Below are positions 17,919 to 27,259 of a stretch of DNA of 64,000 nucleotides, piece by piece. This DNA comes from Humibacillus sp. DSM 29435 (GTDB lineage Bacteria; Actinomycetota; Actinomycetes; Actinomycetales; Dermatophilaceae), in NCBI RefSeq assembly GCF_001758225.1, contig NZ_MAST01000001.1, positions 310,001 to 374,000 of the forward strand. The letters are read 5' to 3'. Numbering within the stretch: position 1 is the first letter of the stretch; each line of letters starts with the position of its first letter. A program made the position numbers and the translations under genes. Under the pieces are notes generated by a model that did not search any database, was not told the DNA's origin, and saw only the letters and a program-made list of their open reading frames with translations.

Positions 17919-19013
17919 TCAGGCTACGTCGCCACCGGATACCGGCTCGATGGCCCACCAGAAGGCGCCGTAGCCGTCAGGGTCGATGAGGGCGGCCTCG
18001 GCCGAACACCTCTCCAGCTCGCGGAGGTAGGCGAGCGGATCGGCAGCGGCGAGCCTGTGGTCAGGCAGTCGCCCCTCCACCCCGAGCTCGCGCAGCACGT
18101 CGCGCTGGAGACCGACACGGTGGGCCCCTAGGGTGTCGACCGCCACGTGCGCCGTGATGTCGCACGACCCGTCGGGCACCGGGTCGACCTGCCGCCCGGA
18201 CGCGTAGGCCACGAGCGTGCCCTCGGGGGGGCGGGTGACCCGGGTGTGCCCGTAGTCGACGGCGACGACGATGCCGGACGCGACCCGGTCGCGCAGCCCG
18301 AGCCAGGCCTCGTCGCGCGAAGCGCCGACCTCGACCCGGTCGCCGGCTCGGCTGACGGGCCAGTTCGACTGGCACCAGGCCAGCTCGGGCGGGTCGAGCG
18401 GCCCGCCCAACGACTCACGGCCGGATGCCGGGTCGACCAGCACCGTGCGCAGCCGGTCGTGTTCATCGACCTGCGCCACGACACAGGGCACGACGTCGAG
18501 CCACTCGTGCGCGATCACCAACGCGTCGGTGAGGCCCCTGAGCTGGGCGGGCAGGTCGCTACCGCCCGGGGAGCGCACCCACTCGACGGCTTCATCCAGG
18601 CCGTCGGGGCGGTCGACGACGTCGACCGCCACCACCCGGGTGGCCGCCCGTCCCGGGCCAGTGGCCACCTCTTGGCGAGTAGCGTCCTGCTTCGGTCGAG
18701 TGGCCACTTCCGTTCGCGGGGTTGCTCGCTCAGGCACCGGCACGGCGGACAGGGCGGACAGGGCGGCCAGCAGGTGAGTCGCCAGCTCGCCCCGGCCCGC
18801 TCCGACATCGACGACGACGGCGGGCGGGGCGGCGTGGGACCTCATCCAGAGGCGGAGCAGGGCCGTTGCGAGCACCGCTCCCGTAGGGCCGTGTGTGGCC
18901 GTGCTGAAGTGGGCCGCCGGCCCTCCGGCGGCACGGTAGAAGCCCCGGTCGGCGCCGTACAACGCCTCGTGCCAGGCCTCGCGCCAGGGGCGGAGCAACG
19001 GAAGAGGATCCAC
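17919..19013 (-). CDS. MidA/NDUFAF7-type SAM-dependent methyltransferase
   Basis: A 364-residue protein of the COG1565 class. ALYGADRGFYRAAGGPAAHF at the N-terminus and VVVDVGAGRGELATHLL (SAM-binding loop) are diagnostic, and DALVIAHEWLDVVPCVVAQV follows. Mitochondrial NDUFAF7 dimethylates an Arg of NDUFS2 during complex I assembly; NDUFS2 is the NuoD homologue. The NuoD-like protein encoded at 14415-15605 keeps the matching Arg (Arg68 in HRGAEK). A low-complexity insert with repeated T-R-x-E-V-A-T units lies around residues 100-125. It starts with GTG. The link to the NuoD-like protein is inference. Confidence 0.78.
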   Translation of the reverse strand: MDPLPLLRPWREAWHEALYGADRGFYRAAGGPAAHFSTATHGPTGAVLATALLRLWMRSHAAPPAVVVDVGAGRGELATHLLAALSALSAVPVPERATPRTEVATRPKQDATRQEVATGPGRAATRVVAVDVVDRPDGLDEAVEWVRSPGGSDLPAQLRGLTDALVIAHEWLDVVPCVVAQVDEHDRLRTVLVDPASGRESLGGPLDPPELAWCQSNWPVSRAGDRVEVGASRDEAWLGLRDRVASGIVVAVDYGHTRVTRPPEGTLVAYASGRQVDPVPDGSCDITAHVAVDTLGAHRVGLQRDVLRELGVEGRLPDHRLAAADPLAYLRELERCSAEAALIDPDGYGAFWWAIEPVSGGDVA

Positions 19014-19045
19014 GGCGACCGACTGTAGGCGATAGCGTTCAGCAC

Positions 19046-19945
19046 GTGACCAGCCCGCTCGACCGTCCTGCCCGCTTCGACGTCGGCATCGTCGGCGCGG
19101 GCCGGGTCGGCGCCACCCTCGGAGCGGCCCTCGCCCGGGCGGGGCACCGGGTCACAGGCGTGTCGGCCGTGAGCGAGGCCAGCCTGGCCCGGGCCGACGC
19201 GATGCTGCCGGGGGTGCCGGTGCGCACCGTGCCGGAGGTCGTCGACGGTGCCCATCTCGTGCTGCTGGCCGTGCCCGACGACGCGCTGGCCGAGCTCATC
19301 GCTGGCCTCGCCGCCACTGAGACCTTCACCCCGGGCCAGCTGGTGGTACACACCTCGGGCGCCCACGGCATCGCGGTGTTCGAGTCGGCCGCCGACACCC
19401 AGATCATGCCCCTGGCCCTGCACCCGGTGATGACCTTCACCGGCACGGCCATCGACCTCGACCGCCTCCAGGACTGTTGCTTCGGCGTCACCACGGTCGA
19501 CCTGGCCCGCCCCTTGGCCGAGGCGCTCGTCATCGAGATGGGCGGCGAACCGGTGTGGGTGCCGGAGCGGCAGCGGGTGACCTACCACGCCGGGTTGGCG
19601 CACGGCGCCAACCACCTTGTGACCCTGGTGGCCGAGTCGATGCAGCTGCTCGAGACGGCGGGCATCGACGATCCCGCACGGCTGCTCGAGCCGTTGCTGT
19701 CGGCCGCGCTCGCGGGCGCCCTTCAGCAGGGGGATGCCGCTCTCACCGGCCCGGTGGCCCGGGGTGATGCCGGTACCGTGGCCGAGCACGTGCGGGTGCT
19801 GGGTCAGGTGGCCCCCGACATCCTGCCCACCTATCTGGCCCTGGCCCGCGCGACGGCGCAGCGGGCCCTGCTGAGCGGTCGGCTCAAGGCGTCGACGGCG
19901 CAGCCTCTGCTCGAGCTGCTCGCCCACCAGGAGGAGAACCCGTGA
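19046..19945 (+). CDS. Rossmann-fold and DUF2520 domain protein
   Basis: The 299-residue protein has an N-terminal NAD(P)-binding fold (VGIVGAGRVGATLGAALARA, then LVLLAVPDDALAELI) and a C-terminal helical DUF2520 domain (YHAGLAHGANHLVTLVAES). Members resemble ketopantoate reductase and F420-dependent NADP reductases in layout, but the reaction is not established. It starts with GTG and overlaps panC by 4 nt. Stable linkage to panC in actinobacteria suggests a role near pantothenate synthesis; that is inference. Confidence 0.85.
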   Translation: MTSPLDRPARFDVGIVGAGRVGATLGAALARAGHRVTGVSAVSEASLARADAMLPGVPVRTVPEVVDGAHLVLLAVPDDALAELIAGLAATETFTPGQLVVHTSGAHGIAVFESAADTQIMPLALHPVMTFTGTAIDLDRLQDCCFGVTTVDLARPLAEALVIEMGGEPVWVPERQRVTYHAGLAHGANHLVTLVAESMQLLETAGIDDPARLLEPLLSAALAGALQQGDAALTGPVARGDAGTVAEHVRVLGQVAPDILPTYLALARATAQRALLSGRLKASTAQPLLELLAHQEENP

Positions 19946-20859
19946 CCGACGAACCCGCCCGACCTGACGGCACGGCATCCGGCCCGGTCGTGGTGCGCAG
20001 TCGCGACGAGCTCTTCGCGGCCCGCTCCGCCCTCGGCGACGGCGACGTCGCGGTCGTCATGACGATGGGGGCGCTGCACGAGGGCCACGCCACACTCATT
20101 CAGACGGCCCGCGCAGCGCACGCGAACGTCATCGTGACGATCTTTCTCAACCCGCTGCAGTTCGGCCCCAAAGAAGACCTCTCGCTCTACCCTCGCACCT
20201 TCGACGGCGACCTGCGGATCTGCTCGGATGCCGGTGTCGACCTCGTCTTCGCCCCCACCCCCGACGTCATCTACCCCGACGGCGACCCGGCGGTTCGGGT
20301 GTCGGCGGGCCCTCTCGGCGACGTGCTCGAGGGGCAGTCACGACCGGGACACTTCGACGGCATGCTGACCGTCGTGGCCAAGCTGATGCACCTGACCCGT
20401 TGCGACGCAGCGTATTTCGGTCAGAAGGACGCCCAGCAGCTGCTGCTCATCCGGCGAATGTGCCGCGACCTCGACTTCCCAGTGCGGGTCGTGGCGGTGC
20501 CCACTGTTCGCGAGCCCGACGGCTTGGCGATGTCGAGTCGCAACACCTACCTGACCGAGTCCGACCGCGAGACCGCGGCCTGCCTGTCGGCCGCCCTGCG
20601 CGCCGGAGCCGCGGCGGCAGCCGACGGGCCATCGGCCGTGCGCCGGGCCGCGCGGGCCGTGCTCGTGCGTGAACCGCTCGCGCTCGTCGACTACCTGGTG
20701 CTGGTGCACCCTGACACGTTGGTCGACGTGCCCGAGTGGTATCGCGGTGAGGCACTCTTGGCGGTCGCCGGCCGGGTCGGAACGACCCGCCTCATTGACA
20801 ACCTGCCACTGCTGCTCGGCCCCGGGGGCAGTGCCCTCGAGGTGTTGACCGTCGCATGA
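19942..20859 (+). CDS. panC: Pantothenate synthetase
   Basis: Joins pantoate and beta-alanine with ATP to make pantothenate. It has 305 residues, with MTMGALHEGHATLI (HIGH-like), NPLQFGPKEDLSLYPRT, VVAKLMHLTRCDAAYFGQKDAQQ and the KMSKS-like MSSRNTYLT. All pantoate and ATP contacts that I can locate are intact. The GTG start overlaps the DUF2520 gene, and the stop overlaps the ATG of nadB. Confidence 0.97.
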   Translation: MTDEPARPDGTASGPVVVRSRDELFAARSALGDGDVAVVMTMGALHEGHATLIQTARAAHANVIVTIFLNPLQFGPKEDLSLYPRTFDGDLRICSDAGVDLVFAPTPDVIYPDGDPAVRVSAGPLGDVLEGQSRPGHFDGMLTVVAKLMHLTRCDAAYFGQKDAQQLLLIRRMCRDLDFPVRVVAVPTVREPDGLAMSSRNTYLTESDRETAACLSAALRAGAAAAADGPSAVRRAARAVLVREPLALVDYLVLVHPDTLVDVPEWYRGEALLAVAGRVGTTRLIDNLPLLLGPGGSALEVLTVA

Positions 20860-22691
20860 GACCGAAGGGACACCCTGTGCCGAGCACCCCGCCCGACCCA
20901 GCAGCGATTCACCCAGCACCGGTTCACCCAACACCGGTTGACACCCCACCGACCGGCATCCGGATACCGCGACGCCTGCGGTCTCGCGAGCCCGGCTGGA
21001 CCACGACCGCCGACGTCATCGTCGTCGGCTCCGGCGTGGCTGGGCTGACCACGGCGCTGCGCCTGCGACGGCGCGTGGCCCGGGTGCTGCTCGTGACCAA
21101 GACGGTGCTCGACGAGGGGTCCACGGCGTGGGCCCAGGGCGGTATCGCCGCGGTCATGTCGCCCGAGGACAGCGCGGCCGAGCACGTGATCGACACGCTG
21201 GTCGCGGGCGTGGGCCTGTGTGACATCGAGGCCGTCGAGACGCTCGTGCGTGAGGGCACGGATGCCGTGTGGGACCTCATCGCGCTCGGCGCCGAGTTCG
21301 ACCGGGGCGACACGGGTCAGATCTCGTTGACGCGCGAAGGCGGCCACCATCGCGACCGCATCCTGCACGCCGGTGGAGATGCCACCGGCAAGGAGATCTC
21401 ACGGGCCCTCATCGCGGCGCTCAAGCGCGTGCAGGACGACCCCGGCATCGAGGTCATCGAACACGCCCTCGTGGTCGACCTGCTGACCGACGCCGCGAGC
21501 CGGGTCTGCGGCGTCACCCTCCACGTCATCGGGGAGGGCCAGGTCGACGGGGTCGGCGCCGCGCACGCCCGCGCGGTCGTGCTCGCCACGGGGGGCCTCG
21601 GCCAGATCTACGCATCGACGACGAACCCGCCGGTGGCGACCGGCGATGGGATGGCGGCGGCCCTGCGAGCCGGGGCCACCCTCGCCGACCTCGAGTTCGT
21701 GCAGTTCCACCCGACCGTGCTCTGGCTGGGCGAGGGCTCGCTCGGTCAGCAGCCGTTGATCTCGGAGGCGGTGCGGGGTGAGGGGGCCTTTCTCGTCGAC
21801 GGCGAGGGGGTGGCGTTCATGCAGGGCCAGCACCCGCTGGCCGATCTCGCCCCCCGTGACGTCGTGGCCCGCGCGATCCTGCGCCGGATGCGCGAGACCG
21901 GCACCGACCACGTGTTCCTCGACTGTCGTCATCTCGGGGCGGAGTTTCTCGAGCGCCGGTTCCCCTCGATCGTGGACCGGTGTCGAGAGCTCGGGTTCGA
22001 CCCCGCCACCGAGCTGCTGCCCGTGGCGCCGGCTCAGCACTACGCCAGCGGCGGCGTGAAGACCGATCTTCGGGGTCGGTCTTCGCTCGAGGGGCTCTAC
22101 GCCTGCGGTGAGACCTCGTGCACCGGTGTGCACGGAGCCAACCGGCTGGCCAGCAACTCGCTGCTCGAAGGCCTGGTGTTCGCGCGCCGCATCGCCGATG
22201 ACCTCACCGCTCGGCTCACGGCCGGAGAGCTGCCCGAGACCGCGCCGGTCGACCCGGGTGGCGACCGGGAGCTGCTCCGACCCAAGCGACGGCTCACGGT
22301 GCAGCGCGCCATGACCGCCGGGTCGGGAACGGTGCGTTCGGCGGCATCCCTCGACGCGACCGAGCTCGCGTTGGCCGCCCTGAGCGTCCGCGCGGCTGAC
22401 GGTGACGGGGGGCGCAAGGGCGGCCCGAAGAGCTGGGAGACGACCAACCTGCTGCACCTGGGCCATGCTCTGACCCGGGCCGCGTTGCTGCGTGAGGAGA
22501 CCCGGGGCGGCCATGTGCGAGAAGACTTTCCGGACCGAGACGACGCCCGGTTCCTGCATCACGTGCTGCTGTCGCGTTCGACCACCGGTGAGCTGATGAC
22601 CCGGGTGCTCGAGGTGCCTCCCGAGAACCTGGTCGGTCTCGATCTCGACCAGGCCGCTGACCCGCGACGAGAGACGGTGGGCCAGGAGTGA
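20856..22691 (+). CDS. nadB: L-aspartate oxidase
   Basis: Oxidises L-aspartate to iminoaspartate in de novo NAD synthesis. FAD binding is at VIVVGSGVAGLTTAL, and the catalytic regions read EGGHHRDRILHAGGDATG, FVQFHPT and PAQHYASGGVKTD. The C-terminal helical domain ends near residue 600. The first 40 residues are a Pro/His/Thr-rich linker with direct DNA repeats. Either ATG 20856 (overlapping panC) or GTG 20877, preceded by AAGGGA, may be the start. No nadA is in the window; quinolinate synthase must be elsewhere. Confidence 0.95.
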   Translation: MRPKGHPVPSTPPDPAAIHPAPVHPTPVDTPPTGIRIPRRLRSREPGWTTTADVIVVGSGVAGLTTALRLRRRVARVLLVTKTVLDEGSTAWAQGGIAAVMSPEDSAAEHVIDTLVAGVGLCDIEAVETLVREGTDAVWDLIALGAEFDRGDTGQISLTREGGHHRDRILHAGGDATGKEISRALIAALKRVQDDPGIEVIEHALVVDLLTDAASRVCGVTLHVIGEGQVDGVGAAHARAVVLATGGLGQIYASTTNPPVATGDGMAAALRAGATLADLEFVQFHPTVLWLGEGSLGQQPLISEAVRGEGAFLVDGEGVAFMQGQHPLADLAPRDVVARAILRRMRETGTDHVFLDCRHLGAEFLERRFPSIVDRCRELGFDPATELLPVAPAQHYASGGVKTDLRGRSSLEGLYACGETSCTGVHGANRLASNSLLEGLVFARRIADDLTARLTAGELPETAPVDPGGDRELLRPKRRLTVQRAMTAGSGTVRSAASLDATELALAALSVRAADGDGGRKGGPKSWETTNLLHLGHALTRAALLREETRGGHVREDFPDRDDARFLHHVLLSRSTTGELMTRVLEVPPENLVGLDLDQAADPRRETVGQE

Positions 22692-23602
22692 GCGACGTGG
22701 ATGCCGTGAACGCGCGGCCGGGCGCTGACGGCCTCGAGGGTTTTCCCGAACGCCAGGCGCGTGACCTCATCCGGGTCGCGTTGCTCGAAGACCTCGGCCC
22801 CGACGGTGTCGACGTCACGACCATGGCCACGATCCCGGCCCAGCAGGAGCGGGTCGCCGAGATCGTGGCGCGGGCGCCCGGCGTGGTCGCAGGCGTGCCC
22901 GTCATCGCCCTGACACTCGCTGCCGTGGCGGAGACGATCGGCGGCGAGATGCCGTCGGTCGAGGTGGTCGCCGGTGACGGCACCCGGCTGAACCGCGGAG
23001 ATGTCATCGCGCGCCTGTCGGGTCAGGCCCGGGTCATCCTCGTCGCCGAACGCACCATCCTCAACATCATCAGCCGGTTGTCGGGAGTGGCGACCCACAC
23101 GCGTCGCTGGGCCGACGCCCTCGACGGCACCTCGACCATGGTGCTCGACACCCGCAAGACGACACCGGGGATGCGCTGGCTGGAGAAGTACGCAGTGCGC
23201 ACCGGCGGCGGCACCAACAAGCGGATGGGCCTCTACGACGTCGCCATGATCAAGGACAACCACAAGATCGCAGCCGGGTCGGTCGCCGGGGCCTACGACC
23301 TGGTTCGGAGCGCCTACCCGAACGTGACCGTTCAGGTCGAGGTGACGACCGCGGAAGAGGCGCAGGAGGCCTACGCGGCCGGTGCGCGCTTCATCATGTG
23401 CGACAACATGGCTCCCCAGCTGCTCGCCGAGACGGTCGAGCTGCTCCGCGCCGCAGGCGAACCCGTCGAGATCGAGGCCACCGGCGGGCTGACTCTCGAG
23501 GTCGTCAGGGAGTACGCCGACACCGGGGTCGACTACGTCTCGGTCGGTGGGCTGACCCACAGCAGCCCCATCGTCGACATCGCCCTCGACCTGACCGACT
23601 GA
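22688..23602 (+). CDS. nadC: Quinolinate phosphoribosyltransferase (nicotinate-nucleotide pyrophosphorylase)
   Basis: Makes nicotinate mononucleotide from quinolinate and PRPP. The 304-residue protein has the type II PRTase signatures LNIISRLSGVATHTRRW, DTRKTTPGMRWLEKYAVRTG, HRxGL-type RMGLYDVAMIKDNH, EVEVTT-type VQVEVTTAEEA, and EATGGLTLEVV. It starts with GTG overlapping the nadB stop, completing a coupled DUF2520-panC-nadB-nadC operon. Confidence 0.96.
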   Translation: MSDVDAVNARPGADGLEGFPERQARDLIRVALLEDLGPDGVDVTTMATIPAQQERVAEIVARAPGVVAGVPVIALTLAAVAETIGGEMPSVEVVAGDGTRLNRGDVIARLSGQARVILVAERTILNIISRLSGVATHTRRWADALDGTSTMVLDTRKTTPGMRWLEKYAVRTGGGTNKRMGLYDVAMIKDNHKIAAGSVAGAYDLVRSAYPNVTVQVEVTTAEEAQEAYAAGARFIMCDNMAPQLLAETVELLRAAGEPVEIEATGGLTLEVVREYADTGVDYVSVGGLTHSSPIVDIALDLTD

Positions 23603-23630
23603 CCGACTGACTGATCGACTGGCTGACTGC
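23591..23630. repeat. Imperfect tetranucleotide (GACT/GACC) repeat after nadC
   Basis: The 40 bases at and just past the nadC stop are an irregular tandem array of GACT, GACC and GGCT units. It shows no strong stem. It is probably a slippage-prone tail of the operon between convergent genes. Confidence 0.55.
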
Positions 23631-23641
23631 ACCCAGCGGTG

Positions 23642-24331
23642 TCAGAAGCGGCGGTGCCAGAGGTTGACGGCGTAGTCGACCCCGGTGGCGTCGGGGAACT
23701 CCTCGAGGATGAGGTCGGCGTGCTCGGGGGCGAACTCGATGGCGACCACGGCCTCGAAGTCGGCTCGGGTGTCGAAGGTCCACCGGATGTCGAGCCGCTC
23801 ACGCTGCCAGCCCTGCCGGCCCCAGAAGCGCTCGACGGCCCGCGGGTCATAATGTGGCAGCGCTCGGCGGAACCACCGCCCGAACGTCGAACGGGTGGCG
23901 TCGTTGTCGATGACGAACGCGGCCCCACCCGGACGCATGACCCGGGCGAGCTCGGCGAGGCCGGGCTCGCAGCCGGGCCCGAAGAAGTACGACCATCTCG
24001 CGTGGGCGAGGTCGAAGGAGTCGTCGGCCACGCCGATGGCAGCGGCGCCCTCCTCACGCACCGAGCACGACGGCATCCGCGAGACCCGTTCTGCCGCAAG
24101 GGCCGACAGCGGGGGATGCGGTTCGACACCGACCACGGAGCGCGCCTCTCGAGCGAACACCGGCAGGTGGAAGCCGGTTCCGCAGCCGATGTCGACGACG
24201 TCGAGCCCCGACCAGTCGAGCACCGACCTCATCGCCGCCTCGATGACACCCTCACGGTCGACGCCGCGGTTCTCGACCTCGTAGACGTCGGGGCTCTCCC
24301 AGATGTTGGGGGAGGGGATGATCTCGTTCAC
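23642..24331 (-). CDS. SAM-dependent methyltransferase
   Basis: A class I methyltransferase of 229 residues from GTG 24331, preceded by AGGTG about 9 nt upstream. A second GTG at 24352, overlapping the upstream gene by 4 nt, would add seven residues. Motif I is VVDIGCGTGFHLPVFA, acidic loop VVGVEPH, and the motif IV region FDLAHARWSYFFGPG. The N-terminal NEIIPSPNIWESPDVYEVEN block recurs in actinobacterial relatives as I recall them. The substrate is unknown. It is coupled to the Cys-rich gene upstream. Confidence 0.82.
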   Translation of the reverse strand: MNEIIPSPNIWESPDVYEVENRGVDREGVIEAAMRSVLDWSGLDVVDIGCGTGFHLPVFAREARSVVGVEPHPPLSALAAERVSRMPSCSVREEGAAAIGVADDSFDLAHARWSYFFGPGCEPGLAELARVMRPGGAAFVIDNDATRSTFGRWFRRALPHYDPRAVERFWGRQGWQRERLDIRWTFDTRADFEAVVAIEFAPEHADLILEEFPDATGVDYAVNLWHRRF

Positions 24332-24348
24332 GCCGTCGTCACCTGCCC

Positions 24349-25155
24349 TCACTTCGACTTCTGGGCCTCGATCGTGGCGGGGTGAACGAGCAGGGGCAAC
24401 AGCTTTCGCACGCCGCGGGCCCGCACCGCCTTCACCTGCGCGAGGTGGGCCTCGGCACGAATCGCCAGCTGTTCGTAGGCTGCTGCACCCATCAGCTCGA
24501 CGAGCTCGGGCCGGTTGGAACGGTAGACCGGCTCGCGGCCGACGTGCGCCTCAGAGTTTCCCGAGCAGTACCAGTCGAGGTCGTGCCCGCCCGGCCCCCA
24601 GCCGCGACGGTCGTACTCGGTGATCGTCACCTCGAGGTAGCTCGTGTCGTCGGGCAGCTCGACGGTGCGGAAGGTGCGCCGGATCGGCAGCTGCCAGCAG
24701 ACGTCGGGCTTGAGGGTCAGCGGCTGCACGCCGGTGAGCACGGCGTGCTGGTGCAGCGAGCAGCCGGCGCCGGCCGGAAAGCCCGGTCGGTTGAGGAAGA
24801 TGCAGGCGCCGTCGACGACCTTCGTCTTGTGCGCTCCGTCCTCCTTCTCGGTCCAGTCCTTGCGGCCACCGGTGGCGGTGCCGACCGCGTGGTACTGCCA
24901 CTCGTCGTCGCCGAGCTCTGCGACAGCAGCCGCCACCCGCTTGAGGTCGTCCTTACCGGTGAAGTGAGCGCCGAGGGTGCAGCAGCCGTCGTCGGGACGG
25001 CCCTCGTAGATGCCGGCGCAGCCGCTTCCGAAGATGCAGGTCCAGCTGCTCGTCAGCCAGGTCAGGTCGCAGCGGTAGCGCTGTGCCGCATCGTCGGGAT
25101 CGGTGAACTCGACCCAGACGCGAGGAAGATCCAGAGGTGCTTCGGCCACCGGCAC
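24349..25155 (-). CDS. Conserved cysteine-rich protein (YkgJ/DUF3109-like)
   Basis: A 268-residue soluble protein with about ten cysteines in clusters: [20 protein letters not shown] and the following [31 protein letters not shown] and DWYCSG. The spacing recalls YkgJ/UPF0153-type families thought to bind a metal or an iron-sulfur cluster, but I cannot confirm the family. No signal peptide is present. The start is GTG. It overlaps the methyltransferase start, so the two are a unit. Confidence 0.6.
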   Translation of the reverse strand: MPVAEAPLDLPRVWVEFTDPDDAAQRYRCDLTWLTSSWTCIFGSGCAGIYEGRPDDGCCTLGAHFTGKDDLKRVAAAVAELGDDEWQYHAVGTATGGRKDWTEKEDGAHKTKVVDGACIFLNRPGFPAGAGCSLHQHAVLTGVQPLTLKPDVCWQLPIRRTFRTVELPDDTSYLEVTITEYDRRGWGPGGHDLDWYCSGNSEAHVGREPVYRSNRPELVELMGAAAYEQLAIRAEAHLAQVKAVRARGVRKLLPLLVHPATIEAQKSK

Positions 25156-25345
25156 ACCTTATGCGCTCGTGGTTTCCGACCGTGCAGGCTCGCTCACGGA
25201 GTGGTCACGGGCGGTAGAATGGGCGCGGCGTCCAGGTCGCCACCGGTGCGCGGGAAGGGGCCCAGCCTCCCTGGCGGTGAGAACAGCAGGCCGACCTCCT
25301 TTCGGCCCGACCAGCGCACACCGGGCACGACGAGAGGAGGGCGTC

Positions 25346-26638
25346 ATGGCCCTGTCCCTGCCCAACAACCCCGACCTCGAGCGGTTCCGTAGAGACGCTC
25401 GCCGGCTCCAGCGCGCCGTGCGAGCCGAGCAACCCGAGGCGTTCTCTCTGGTCGCCGCCCACCACCCCGGCGGAGTGCCCACCAGCGCCTCGGCGTTCAC
25501 CCTGGCCGACGCCCAGCTCGTGGTCGCGAGATCGTACGGTCTGGCCAGCTGGCCGAAGCTGCGGGAGTTTCTCCGGCGGAGCGAGCCGATGCGACGAGAC
25601 CCCACCGCGCTGTCTGCCGAAGTGGTCGAGGCTGACCCGGCTGCCGCCGTGCCGGCCCTGGCCTGCCTGGGCTACGACGAGAACGACGATCCGGCCCGGT
25701 GGGCTCGCGCAGCGCAGCTTCTCGAGCAGCATCCGGGGCTGGCGGCGCACGGCCTGGCCGTGGCGGCAGCGTCAGGCGATGCTGCTGCCGTGCGGGCCCA
25801 CCTCGCCGCCGACCCGAGCAGCGCCCGTCGCGAGGTGGGCCCGTTCCGGTGGCCACCACTGCTCTACGTCGTCTACTCCCGGATGCCGCAGGCCGACGCG
25901 GTGGCGAGCGCTGGGCTGCTGCTGGCCGCCGGCGCCGACCCCGACAGTGGCTACCTCTGGCAGGGCTTACCCCCGCCCTTCACCGCGTTGACCGGCTGCT
26001 TCGGGGAGGGTGAGATGGGGCCGGGTCGTCAGCCCCGGCATCCACGCTGGCGCGAGCTGGCCCTGGTGCTGCTCGAGCACGGCGCCGACCCCAACGACCG
26101 ACAGACGCTCTACAACCGGATGTTCGGTCGCGACGACAGTCACCTGCGGCTGCTTCTCGACCACGGTCTCGGCGAGTCGAGCAGCGAGGTGTGGGCCGGG
26201 CGCACGGGGGTGGCCGGCGAGACGGTCGAAGAGATGATGGGCCGGCAGCTGCGCTGGGCGCACGCCCACGGGTTCGCAGACCGGCTCTCCCTGCTCGAGC
26301 AGCACGGGTTCGCGCTCGAACCCGGCGACACCGCATCACCGTCGCGAAGAGTACCCCGCATCCACCGGGCCGCCACGGCAGCGGCTGTTCGGGGTGCCGT
26401 GGCCGCCGGCGCCGACGTCGACGCCCGGCACCACGGTCGTACCGCCCTGCACCAGGCCGCGTTGATGGGTGACCTCGAGGTCATCGCAGCCCTCCTCGAT
26501 GCGGGCGCCGACCGGGCCGCCGTCGACAGCGAACACGGCACCACCCCCCTCGAATGGGCCCGGTGGGCCCGTCAAGCAGCCGCTGCCGAGCTCTTGCGAG
26601 ACCCCCCGCACTACGGTGGCGCTCATGACGTCCCGTGA
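25346..26638 (+). CDS. Ankyrin-repeat protein
   Basis: The 430-residue protein begins at ATG 25346 after a strong GAGAGGAGGG. The N-terminal part (1-75) has a DARRLQRA helix and ADAQLVVARSYGLASWPKLR, a block common in bacterial ankyrin proteins. Repeats then run to the end, with LLLAAGADPDSGY, VLLEHGADPNDRQT, AAGADVDARHHGRTALHQAA and ALLDAGADRAAVDSEHGTTPL. No signal peptide is seen. It probably binds proteins; its partner is unknown. Its last 14 bp overlap the TetR gene. Confidence 0.85.
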   Translation: MALSLPNNPDLERFRRDARRLQRAVRAEQPEAFSLVAAHHPGGVPTSASAFTLADAQLVVARSYGLASWPKLREFLRRSEPMRRDPTALSAEVVEADPAAAVPALACLGYDENDDPARWARAAQLLEQHPGLAAHGLAVAAASGDAAAVRAHLAADPSSARREVGPFRWPPLLYVVYSRMPQADAVASAGLLLAAGADPDSGYLWQGLPPPFTALTGCFGEGEMGPGRQPRHPRWRELALVLLEHGADPNDRQTLYNRMFGRDDSHLRLLLDHGLGESSSEVWAGRTGVAGETVEEMMGRQLRWAHAHGFADRLSLLEQHGFALEPGDTASPSRRVPRIHRAATAAAVRGAVAAGADVDARHHGRTALHQAALMGDLEVIAALLDAGADRAAVDSEHGTTPLEWARWARQAAAAELLRDPPHYGGAHDVP

Positions 26639-27257
26639 CCGACAGCAGCCAGCCGGCACAGGCCGGCGCGGCCGGCGCCCGGGCGGCGACGACACGCGGG
26701 CGGCCATCATCGAGGCGGCCCGGGCGTCGTTCGCGGCCAAGGGCTACGACCGGGCGAGCCTGCGCGGCATCGCCCGTGATGCCGGGGTCGACCCCGCGCT
26801 CGTGCACCACTACTTCAAGGGCGGCAAGGCCGAGCTCTTCGTGGAGACCCTCGCGGTGCCGGTCAACCCCGCCGCTCTGGTCGACCGGATCCTTGCTGGT
26901 GATCCGGAGCGTCTGGGCTGGCGCCTCATCGAGACGTTCCTGACCGTCTGGGACCCGCCCGACCGGCGTGACAGCCTGGTCGCGCTGATCCGCTCGAGCA
27001 TGACCAGCGACGACTCGGCGCGCATGCTGCGAGAGTTCCTTGGCCGCGAGGTGTTCGGTCGCATCGCGATGTCGGTGGGCGCCTCCGACCCCCTGCTGAG
27101 GGGTTCGCTCGCGGCCTCGCAGGTCATCGGCATGGCCGTCATGCGCTACGTCGTCAAGCTGCCGGCCCTCGCCGAGGCCTCCAACGAGCAGATCGTGGCT
27201 CGGCTCGGGCCGGTGCTGCAGCACTACTTGCTGGACAGCGAGATCGGCGAGCGCTAG
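26625..27257 (+). CDS. TetR-family transcriptional regulator
   Basis: The 210-residue protein has an N-terminal helix-turn-helix, TRAAIIEAARASFAAKGYDR then SLRGIARDAGVDPALVHHYF, and a C-terminal TetR ligand domain. A basic stretch GRRGRRPGGDD precedes the first helix. The start ATG 26625 lies within the end of the ankyrin gene. It is followed after 10 bp by an ABC-2 exporter on the same strand, whose start codon lies in a perfect palindrome. Control of that exporter is the likely role. Confidence 0.9.
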   Translation: MTSRDRQQPAGTGRRGRRPGGDDTRAAIIEAARASFAAKGYDRASLRGIARDAGVDPALVHHYFKGGKAELFVETLAVPVNPAALVDRILAGDPERLGWRLIETFLTVWDPPDRRDSLVALIRSSMTSDDSARMLREFLGREVFGRIAMSVGASDPLLRGSLAASQVIGMAVMRYVVKLPALAEASNEQIVARLGPVLQHYLLDSEIGER

Positions 27258-27259
27258 AT

